NCBI GenBank assembly: GCA_028023455.1
Contig: JAQFVV010006215.1
Location: forward strand, 6,989,230 to 7,053,229
From: Epiperipatus broadwayi
Lineage: Eukaryota > Onychophora > Udeonychophora > Euonychophora > Peripatidae
Length of the DNA stretch: 64,000 nucleotides
Direction: 5' to 3'
In this document: piece by piece, positions 35,166-45,073 of the stretch
How the letters are laid out: every line of letters starts with the position of its first letter
Numbering within the stretch: the first letter of the stretch is position 1
Notes under the pieces: model-generated
Seen by the model: only the letters and a program-made list of their open reading frames with translations
Database searches by the model: none
What the model was told of the DNA's origin: nothing
Made by a program: the position numbers and the translations under genes

Positions 35166-35419
35166 CTTTTAAATATGTAATCACCAATTAATGTAATTTC
35201 ATGATCTTGTAAGTCTAGTAACCTAATTAAGCGGTGGTCATTTCTTTTGTTTATTTGTGTGCAATTTTTAATACTAATAAATTGTTTGTATTTTATATAT
35301 ACATTGCATTTGGAGAGGTCATATAGTTGTAATCTAATTTTTAAGAGTCTACCTCTCCCTGATCACCGAGCCTGAAAAAAAAAAATGAAGTAGTATGTAA
35401 GAGTTGTGGTGGTTTAAGT

Positions 35420-36345
35420 CATCCTGGTGGTGATTTTGCGGATATCAGCTCATGTCGATTGTTACAGTATGGTATGTAATATTCAGGGTTTTTCATCAGT
35501 ATGAGTAGTTCAATTCTGAATTTTAGCATAGAATGTTCTAATGATGTGATTAAGAGCTGAATTTTGTATCCGATATTATGTAAATAAGTTGATGTATGTT
35601 TCAATATTAGTTTTTTGGTCAGATTCAAATTTACGAAGACAATGATTTCTATCTAAAAGTGTTTTGATGCCTGCCTGCAAACTTATGAGTGATAGGTGTT
35701 AATGATTTGAGGCATATAACGCCTCATACCTAGAGAGGTTTAACTAACATTTTGTAATTTAATTATCTTTTTTCTGAATATCTAAGTCTAAAAACGGTAT
35801 GCTTTTTACATTATCTTCATTCTGTATAGTCCGATTTAATGAAGACTTATGTATAAAGTCATGTTATATTTTTTTAATTTGCACATCTGAGTCTCAAATA
35901 AGGATGTTATCTACATCTTGCATGTATAACAGGGATGGGGTTTGATTTGAGTTGTACAAATAATCTTCTTCAAATGTATTTAATGCAGTACTAGATACTA
36001 TGCTGCTCATAGGAAGACCCATAGGTCATTCCTCTTCCATTTTGTAATATTCACTATTAAAAAGGGATATAATATTTTTATTAATCCAATTCAGATATTC
36101 AATAATAAATTCAGTTTTTTGAGAATTGTACTCAGATTTAACAAAAGTGTCTTTAATTATATGTAGTTTCTGGGAAACAAAATTATATAGTTCTGTAATG
36201 TCCAATGACATGAGATGATATTGATTACCAATTGTTATATTTTTAAAATCTTTTAACATAATGTATAGCATATTTAGAATAAGGTCATTTGTGCAAATCA
36301 ATAGTCAGCAATCTTTTTTTTTATCCAAGGCCACTCTTTCTAATG
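35420..36345 (-). pseudogene. Penelope-like reverse transcriptase relic
   Basis: The minus strand reads from 36345 downward. CTNDLILNM lies near the start, then HLMSLDITELYNFV (the SLDV-T-LF-like motif), and a 91-codon open stretch to 36026. PMGLPMSSIVSS follows, then a YMQDVDN box at about 35925-35945 that corresponds to the catalytic (Y/F)xDD, with the second aspartate kept and the first displaced. A PFLDLDIQKKDN block comes next at about 35790. This order is that of Penelope-like reverse transcriptases. Stops and frameshifts are frequent in the second half, and no GIY-YIG domain follows. It is dead. Confidence 0.8.
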
Positions 36346-36399
36346 TTTTGCATTTTGTTTGCAAACCAGATAAATTAATAAATGATGTGTAGTGATAAT

Positions 36400-37500
36400 C
36401 AATGATAAAATTTATATATAACAAGAAAAATGATAAAAATAAGAAAGCATTAATATATATAAGGAGATAAAAAGTATATTCTTCTTATAATGGAAATTTG
36501 ATTGCAAAAATATAAAAATACTTAATTTTTGATCATTAATACAAAAATATAAAAACACTTTGTAGAAAAATATGTTATTCTTTTTATAAAATAACTTTAA
36601 AAAAAAGAAAACACAAGATAATAGAAACTTACAACAATTATGTTTGCATAAGTTAAAAATTGAGCTATAAACTACAATAACAATTAGATTAATGTTTTTG
36701 GTGCTATTTTTGTTTGTGCAAGTCTTTAAATCTAGTTTCTAATTTGAAACTAAACACAAGACTTCAAATTGTCATGTGTCATCTAATTTCTTAAAGAATT
36801 AAAAATATAATTCATTTGGGAAAATATTTGTTCTTAGATGTAAGATGTAAATAGATAATGTTAATTTTTTCAATTAATAAAAACTGTTCAGGAAGGTTGT
36901 TTAACAGTCTGATGTAATTTTATTTGTATGTTTTGATTTTTTTTTCCAATTTCTTTCTGCATTTTTTGGAATTTTAAAATCAATTCCATTTTCAGATTAC
37001 TGATTTCCACAAAATAAAAATAGTGCATTGTTTACAAAACTTTATTTTCATCAAAATTTTCTGAATCAATGACAAACAATAAAAGCAGAGTAAAATTAAT
37101 ATATATATATATGAAACAATTATTAATTGATAAAATAAATATTTATTGATGAAATATGAATTACTGAAATATTTTATTTTATTTTAGTAAATTTACTAAT
37201 TCATTAAAAAATTCTGCTTTTCTTAGAAAGCAATTAGTGCTTCATTCAAATGTATTTGTTGTTCAGTAAAATGACCTATGAATCATAGTTTTCCAACCAC
37301 TAGTCTCAAGATAAACAGTTGTTAAACTATAATTGTTCCAATTTCATCAAAAGATCTACAGTTATGTGTCTTTATCAAATCTGAAATTTCTGGACTGAAG
37401 AAGTTTATCGCATTTAGTCCCACAGGATGATCGCAGACAACATTTAATAATTTTGACTGATCATGACTTTTCATTTCAACTTTGATGGAAACTATTAATA
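36400..37500. other. AT-rich intronic sequence, nothing recognised
   Basis: Low-complexity A/T sequence. The open frame 37322-37561 (-) has no recognisable feature. Confidence 0.55.
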
Positions 37501-37519
37501 ATATAAAAACATATATAAT

Positions 37520-37600
37520 ATTGAATTTCAAAAATCTTACAGTTTCAACTGTACCATGCACTCTTCATCAGATCTTATTCTATTCTTTTAACCTTCTCTA
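37520..37600 (-). ncRNA. Possible degenerate hammerhead-like motif
   Basis: Minus strand CUGAUGA, an 18-nt imperfect hairpin containing GUGCAUGGUAC, then GAAACUGUA. A second copy at about 37690-37722 has the same hairpin and GAAA but lost the CUGAUGA. Stem III would be ACUGU, self-complementary except for a central U.U. Stem I cannot be drawn convincingly. Confidence 0.3.
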
Positions 37601-37617
37601 TCCTCCATCTTACTCTA

Positions 37618-37794
37618 AATATAATATTGAATTTTAAAAATCTTATACTTTTCACTTTTCAGCAAAAAAACTTTTATTATTGATTACAGTTTCGATTGTA
37701 CCATGCAGTCTTCATATTCTATTCTATAATCAATAATAAAAGTGTTTTTGTTGAAAGAAAAGTGTAAGATGTTCAAAATTCAATATTATATATA
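37618..37794. repeat. Inverted repeat, arms about 70 bp
   Basis: AATATAATATTGAATTTTAA...CTTTTATTATTGATTA is repeated in inverse after a 35-bp spacer holding the GTACCATGCAGTC hairpin. It is probably a small foldback related to the motif at 37520. Confidence 0.6.
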
Positions 37795-37996
37795 AAGACA
37801 GCAAAAACAAAGGAGGAAGAAAAGAATTTAGAAGGACTATATAATATAAAAGCATGTTATACATTTTTTAATTCTATATTAAATTATCTTTTATAATCTA
37901 TTTCTTATTTTTCAATAGGATGAAAATTGACAGTTTATGGAAATTTTAAATTACTTATTTACTTAAAAGTTATTTTTTCTTTTTAACTTTTACAAG

Positions 37997-38290
37997 AAGA
38001 AATCAAAAATGAAGTAATATGGTCAAGAGCACAAACAGGTGTTGCTGATATCATTGAGAGAATTATGAGACTGAAGTGGAATGGGATTGAACATATTGCT
38101 AGAAGAGATGTTAATAGATGGACAGTCAAAATCTTAAACTGCAAAAGACCTAAAAAAGAACACATGAGATCGATGAATGAAATAATTGTGCTGGTGTGAT
38201 GTGGAGAAGAGAAGCTAAAGATCAAAGAAGATGAATTGAACTTGGAGAGACCATCTAGTGGATTGATAATGGTTGAAAATGATGATGATA
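37997..38290 (+). pseudogene. LINE ORF2 C-terminal fragment
   Basis: The + strand reads TGVADIIERIMRLKWNGIEH, then IARRDVNRWTVKILN, and, after a frame change, MWRREAKDQ. This is the conserved C-terminus of jockey/RTE-type LINEs, where a 'LKW.GH.AR..D.RW...' block is followed by 'W.R.A.DR..W..LGE'. A stop in the middle and a truncated 5' end mark it as a dead 3' fragment. The same family is the target of the gypsy insertion at 45074. Confidence 0.8.
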
Positions 38291-38454
38291 TATGTAAATT
38301 ACAAATAGTTAATATTTTTATACTCAAAAATTTATGCTGTACATGACTTTATTATTTTAAAATTAATTTTTACTAGACAAAAAAAAACAATTGCCATCAT
38401 AAAAAAAATTCAAACATGCCAAGCAATCTGTGCATTTATCACATATATATATAT

Positions 38455-39996
38455 TGAACCGTATTCGAATATGTGTATTCGAAACACCGGCCTCTTAGGC
38501 AGAGAAGAACATACTCGGAGAGTATGTATGCCCAAACGATAGCTATAAAGTATATAACTAGCGTTACATTTCCAGGACATAGCTTTTTCTCGGCTGTTGA
38601 GTTCAACACCAAGTTCAAAGCACTTTTTTTTTGTTTGTGTATAAACACGGGCGCCAGCTATCTATTCAAGGATGAATAAATAACGCACTTTGTGCAGTGG
38701 CCACTAACTCAACGCCTAAATCCACGACTAGCTCAGCTGTTTGTAATCACTAATAGATTATACATAATTAGTGGTTAAAAGACTTGATAAAGAATTGTAA
38801 AAGGAATTTATAAAAAGAATTGTAAAAGAATTGACCGCCAAATAAAGTTTAATTTTAAAGACAATTTATTAACTAACATTTATTTACTAAATTTAAACAT
38901 TTTATAATTCTAATAAAAACACACGCATATTTTTAAATTAACATTTCTAAATAGTTTAAATATTCCTATAGATTTAATAACAAAACACTCTAATTTAACT
39001 AATAAATATTGATATAATGATCACGCACATATTAACTCATGTACACACATAATAATAATAAAGTATTACATAGCATTTGAAATTTAATCACACATATCAA
39101 TAGTTCATTTATGTATGATATAAAGTTCATATAATTAGACTCTTGAAAGATTCGTACGAATTAATGCAATGCAATGGCTATTACAGTATAAACGAAATAA
39201 GCAAATGTTTTTACCTAGGCTTTTGAATGTAGACGTAGAATTTTGTTCTCTTTGGTGGCTGCTTTCAGTGAGGATATTTCCATTATGAATGCTTACCAGC
39301 CGGCTGGGACGTTTCCTTGCTGAGTTCCCTGATTTTCACGATTATTACTATCGGAGACAAATAGATACTGACGGAGATTTTCCAAGATGTTAAGCTGACA
39401 TTATTTCACGGGCAGATCTGCTGTTTTCTCGGACATCTGGGCTGGAGATAAACGTGCGTTCCCAAGATCTTCTCAACACTGCATTTTGTTTGTTAACTGC
39501 TCAATTAATTTCTGAACTGCACTACTCAATTACTTTGTGAACTGACTGTCTCAATTAATTTGTGGAATGAATTGTCCGATAAAAAAAGTCTATTTATACC
39601 TGCGCCTTGTTGTCTTTCTCATATCTCCGGCAAAGATCTGTTGTCAAATTCCAATGATAATCATTTGATAAACGTGTTTTGGAAGTTTGCTTAATTAGTA
39701 ATAGCCATGCAATAAAACGTGTTGTTTTATTTTATTAATAGCCATTGCCGTGGTTTTAATGATAATCTTCTTTTATTTCGCATACATTTTATTTATTTAC
39801 AAATCGCACATATATTTTTAATACAATTTACTATTTAGTTTTAACATTATTTTTTCTTTAATGAAAAGAGATTGGTATGTTTTTCTTTAATGAAAGATTA
39901 TTTTAATAATATAATTTAGATAAAATTATATATGCCTATATCAATATAGGTACTATATATATATATATTGAAATGAAAAATGTCTTATTCATTTCA
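38455..39996 (-). mobile_element. Solo LTR, about 1.54 kb, gypsy-type family
   Basis: Starts TGAACCGTATTCG after ATAT and ends TTATTCATTTCA before CTAT. Alternatively it ends at 39943 before ATAT. The block order GGGCGCCAGC, then GACTAGCTCAGC near the left end, and a minus-strand TATAAATAG (39591-39598), agrees with the other LTRs. Confidence 0.5.
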
Positions 39997-40000
39997 CTAT

Positions 40001-42124
40001 CAGCTATGTGATCTTCCACATGATAATCAGCTGGTTTTCAGTTATTGTAAGAATAGATAATAAATATAGCAGTACAAAGGTTTTTTAAAAAGGTTAAATA
40101 AATCTTTTTCTCTTATTAATTAAAAGAATGTATGCCTATGCCTAAAATTATGTTGGAATAAATGTATTGCAAAACAATACAATTAAGTATACTAGTGTTA
40201 AAAGAAATGGATTTTAAAAGTTTAATTAAATAATTGACATTTTGGTTTAAATAATTAGATTAAAAACAAGGTGATTAAAGGATTAAGTCTTTTTTAATTT
40301 AAGCTTGCATTTTGAAGTGGAGATAGATTTGAATAACAAAGTAATAATGCAAGCAATTAAATAATGGCTTTGAAAATTTAATCAATTAAATAATTATAAT
40401 GTTTTGAAAATTCATGCAATTAAAATAAAATAAATTATCAAAGGTGTTACAAACAAGAGATGAAAAGTATACAGTCAGTTTTTCTTAAAATTAATCAATC
40501 AGAGTTTTTGCTTATTCAAGCTTCATTGAACAACCATTAGAATGATTGGGTAGAAAAGAGGAAAAACTGCCAGCTGCCTAAAGTTTAACCTGGATCTCCT
40601 GATGAATCTGACTAAGCTATTTTGATAGAATCTAATCAAAATAAATAAATAAAAAAAAACTTAAACCACAAATAATTTCAAGGACAGGAAACTGATAAAG
40701 GACAGTATAGCAACTTGTTAAGAAAGAAATATGGTTATAAATGGAATCAATTTATGTATGCCATTGAGAGAGAAATGTTAGCTTGCTTAAAAATCCTCAC
40801 AATGAACTGAAGAGAGAATCTTGAGAGAGAAGCGAATGCTTTATTAAAAAAAAGTCAGGATTTGCTATTAAAACATCTGTAAATACTCTATTTGCATTTG
40901 AAGCAGCTAAAATACAAAATTTGCTTCATCTTTTATTATATATATGATTAATTAAAATTTTATTGCCTCTCAAAAAAAAAAATAAAGATTTTATTTTCAT
41001 GTGGGAATTGACAGCAAATATGTAAAATTAGATAAAACAATCAATGATGCATCTTCATTTTAAATACATAGAATCTGCATGTGTGTAAAATATTTAACAT
41101 GAAGTGTCCAAGTGTTAGAAATAATAAATGGCAGGATAATTATTAGAGTTTTAAATTATATTAAAGGTGCATTTTGAAATTCAATAGAATCCATTTATAT
41201 GTAAATTAACCACACATGAATTACCATAAATTAAATTTTATGTGTTAGAATTTATAATATAAATGCAGTTGTTAGATCACTGGTAAATGATTAAAATATA
41301 CTATATCTACATGGTAAATTTATCCCCAATTTTCTTTTGTATATTAGAGATTGGATTCAAAGGGGACCATCTCAGTTAATTAAGTTGAGCTATTAATAAA
41401 TCTGGATTTGGACCTAAAGTGGCCATTTCCTAGAATTATTGTTGTAAAGAAAGTGTATGTATGATTTTGCTATGAAGCTAAAGATAAGAATAAATGTATT
41501 GTATTTCTTGAGTGTTGACCATGCATAGGATTATATCCAGTATGTATTAAAGACCAAGGATTTGATCATAGAATCATGTTAGTATTATAATATGTAATTG
41601 AAAGATTAATGGTTTAAAATTAATCAAAATAAACTTTGGATACTTTCCAAATAAGTATGATTGTTTTGTATTTGTTTTTCAATATGAGTGCAAAATAAAA
41701 GTTAAAAGATAGTGAAGAAGTGGTTTGTTAAAGTAATCATTATCATTAAATTATAAAGGTAATTAAATTTAAAGAAAATTTTCATAAATTCTTAGGATAT
41801 AATCGGTAATGTTTAGAGTAAAAGAAAATTATATATTGTGTCACAATCACAATACTTTGTAAATAAATTATTGCTTTGTTATTTGTTTAAGTAGGGTGTG
41901 TTCAATTTTTTTATATATATTATCTGGTCTGCATATTAGTTCCATGTTCTTTCATCAGGAATAGTATATATTTTATATGATTTGGCCAGTTATTGAAGTA
42001 GTAGATGTGAAGTAGTCGTCATTATCACATATTAAAAAAAATATTTTTGAATCTTATTAAAATATATAATAAAGAACATGTACCTGTATATTTCATGATG
42101 TTTAATGTCAGATGGAGCCCAAAT
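40001..42124. other. AT-rich intronic sequence, nothing recognised
   Basis: No frame, terminal repeat or RNA motif could be supported. Confidence 0.55.
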
Positions 42125-42297
42125 TAAATTAAATTAAACATATATAAGCTAACCATTACAATATATCACAAAGAAATCAAGTCATATGTCACATGACCTA
42201 ATTTAACAAATTTGTATCACTGAGGAAGCCAGTAGCAGAAACCGGTCTGAGTTTGGGGATATTCTGAAAAGCTTGTTAAGAGCTGTTTGCAAGCTCA
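42125..42297 (+). mobile_element. Partial retrozyme unit with one hammerhead
   Basis: The order GTCACATGAC, hammerhead, AAGCTTGTTAAGAGCTG...CAAGCTC matches the circular order of the 427-bp retrozyme at 9123, although sequence identity is low. The unit is truncated on both sides and single. The right flank runs into an (AT)n(GT)n repeat at 42298. Confidence 0.65.
42213..42262 (+). ncRNA. Hammerhead ribozyme motif, single
   Basis: CUGAGGA (42220-42226), short stem II GC/GC with loop CAGUA, GAAA (42238-42241), palindromic ACCGGU and C42247. The core is intact. Stem I is only UCA/UGA with no clear outer helix, so activity is doubtful. Confidence 0.6.
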
Positions 42298-43480
42298 TTA
42301 TATATATATATATGTGTGTGAATTATATGCATTTATTTTTAATAATGTTTATTTTTAATGCACATACAACAATTTGTTCTCACATGGCCAACGCACATCA
42401 GTATACCATTAGTGACCTAAGTTACGGCTAATACTACAGCAATGTTGTTGTAGCGACAGTATTCCTCAAGTGAGCGCAATTGACCTATCACTACGGTATG
42501 ATTTGACAGTGGTCATATTTTAAGGATGTGAAACTCTTAACATATGCATTCCCAAATAATTCTCTTCAAGCATAGTCGAAGTAGTAGTACATAGTAAGAA
42601 TTGTCAGCTCACAAGCCATGCTTCCTTACCATTTGTAACTCCACACAGCTTAGAAAGATTAGGGTGAAAAACAATTCGGCCTAGCTCACGCGAAAATGCA
42701 TGTTTTCGCATGTATACGTGCGAGAACAATAAAATGGCAGCAAGTGGGAAAAATTGGTTGAAGCTCGGTGAATTGCCAGCCACAGCGTGGTTCGATGGCC
42801 TTATTATTGACATTTATTTTGTTTTTTTATTCAATAAATATCTAAATTATTTCATGGGAACTTGTTGTTGTTGTTGTTTATATGATTAAAAAGCAAACCA
42901 AATTCCCTCCATCTAAAAACAAAGTGTTTGTTTTTTAAAAATGAAGTGTTTAAGGCTTTTTTAATAAGCAAAAAAATGAAGGAAGAACTTTGCAGTAGCA
43001 TAAATGTTTTAACACCAAAAAAAAAAAAAAAGGAAGAAAGAAGTCAATAATTCAAAAGCAAACAAGATCCCCTCCTCCATTGAAAATTAAAGTGTTGGTT
43101 TGTTAAAAACGAACTATTTGTTAAGGCTTAGCGTAAATGTTAACAAAAAAAAAAGTCAAAAAAATATAAAAAGTCAAGACTTAAAAAAAAAGCAACCCCC
43201 CTCCCCCATCCAAAAACAAAGTGTTTGTTAGAAACTAATTTGTTTGAAACTAAGTGCTTAACACTTTATTAAAAAACAGAAAAAAAACTCCTACTACTTT
43301 CGAAAAGTGTTATAAAAAAATACCATAGTAGTTTTAGAAGTCAATTGTAGAAAGAAAAAAAAAGTAAAATCTTTTTACAGTAGTATTATGTATAGAAATC
43401 TGAGGCCCGTGGACCGGTATATTGATGAATGTTGGGCTAAAAGCAGCGCCATCAAGTGGTGGGGTGTAGTATATATACTA
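42298..43480. repeat. Low-complexity region with three imperfect repeats of about 110-150 bp
   Basis: CCCTCCATC-AAAACAAAGTGTTTGTT-like units recur near 42904, 43070 and 43200, spaced by A-rich tracts. A more GC-balanced patch (42360-42810) and a GGCCCGTGGACCGG stretch (43404) look like old transposon sequence of unknown type. Confidence 0.5.
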
Positions 43481-43559
43481 TTACCAATTTTTAAATTTAA
43501 AATGAATTTTAAAATATTTTATAATAGTAACTACATTTTTATCAGGTTTATTGCATTCT

Positions 43560-43700
43560 GATATATTACCTTTATGACAATTATATAATATATTTGCATA
43601 AAGTAATCTGGGGATGTTATGAAAAATCTATCTTATGTTTATGACAGTTATATAATATATTTGCATAAAGTAACCTGGGGATGTTATAAAAAGTTACTTA
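43560..43700 (+). repeat. Direct duplication, about 67 bp
   Basis: TATGACAATTATATAATATA...GGGGATGTTAT occurs twice in tandem (about 43572 and 43639) with a few substitutions. Confidence 0.7.
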
Positions 43701-43729
43701 AACTAAATGGGGTGGGTCCAATTGTTGAC

Positions 43730-44165
43730 CCTTCGGAATTAACATATTTAATTAAAAGGAATTGTGTGAAAAGTATGGGAGAGTTGTATAAGAAATTAAT
43801 AAAAAATTAGAAAATAAAGTATTCTCTTCAGATCACAGTATCTCTGAATTGATAAATATTTTAAATAAAGGAATGAATCTTGTATTTAGATTTATGAAAA
43901 AGGAAAAACTCCAGGAAATGATAGTTTTTAATATTTTTAAAAAAGCAGATGAAGACATGATAATTTGAAATGATGAAAGCTTAATAAATGGAACTCTGAT
44001 CACTGAAAAAATAAGTGTAACCTGAAAGCAAGAATAAAAAAAAGTTTATCCAAGAAAGGAAATTGTTCACAAGAAAGCAAAAATTATAAAAAAACAGTCT
44101 GACCATAAGCATCCACTTGCTAAAAACAAATCAGTATATTCAAAGTTCTATGCAAACATAAAGTT
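43730..44165 (+). pseudogene. Unidentified coding relic
   Basis: From about 43835 a frame reads DHSISELINILNKGMNLVFR, then KADEDMII, and later SDHKHPLAKNKSVYSKFYA, broken by three stops. Lysine-rich with helix-like spacing, it looks like decayed protein-coding DNA rather than chance. No family was recognised. A transposon protein or retropseudogene is possible. Confidence 0.3.
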
Positions 44166-44984
44166 GCAATCAAATCTCTGCATTAAAATTTTAACAGGGT
44201 ATTTACATTTATTCATTTTTTTGGTTTCAAATTTTATAATCTTGCTATTATTAACTTTAGTTAGATTTAAGTATATGCTTTATTTCATTTTTGTCTTTAA
44301 TTATACGATATTTACTGTTTTAAGAATATTTGAAGCATATTTTTTCTCTTTTATTAATACTTGTTTGAATTTCACAATCTGCAGAGGGAGAGAAGAAACT
44401 TTGACTTATGTTAATTCATTATTTGTTTATCTATACCTAAAATCACTATGTCAGTATAAACATTTCTTTTTTACAGATAATAATTATTTTCTATATAAAT
44501 ATTTTGGATTGAGATATGTCAATGAACAAATGCAATGTTATAATTAATATGAAATTTAATTTAATTTTAAGACTTCTAATATGAATATTAATTAATATGT
44601 GCCAATTAGTTTCATTAATCTTTTAACTACACTATAAAAGCAGAATAGTCTAATTGAAAATGAAATAAATATTCACAAATGTAAAGATCCCAGGTCCAAA
44701 TTCCTATGCTGTACTATTGCTAGTCAGGCTGTCAATCACTTTAAGAAGAGACACCATTGAAACATTGTGTTACATACTATTCTGCATACTTTTACTAACA
44801 ATTAAATATAATGATAAAGTTTAAATAGAGTTTGAATTTGCCTAAAAACATTTAACCATTAATATTAAATGGTGCAAATAGTCCAATGTATTATTAGAAA
44901 TATGCCTATTTATTTGAAAAGAAAGACTTCAAACTATTTAAGGAGAGATGTACATTGGAGATAATAATAAAGGGTTAAAATTGA

Positions 44985-45073
44985 ATAACTTGGCTTAGGG
45001 AATAAACAGATGTCATTGGCATTGTTGAAAAAATGAAGAAATTGAAATGGATATGGGCTGGATATATTACTAG
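44985..45073 (+). pseudogene. LINE C-terminal fragment, left of gypsy insertion
   Basis: Encodes a KMKKLKWIWAGYIT stretch, the 'LKW.WAGH' block of LINE ORF2. It is interrupted after CTAG at 45070-45073 by the gypsy element. The same frame resumes at 56604, so this is the target site. Confidence 0.8.

Noticed and set aside
42840-43330. CRISPR-like spaced repeats
   Set aside because: The repeats are imperfect, A-rich and irregularly spaced in a eukaryotic context; ordinary low-complexity duplication.
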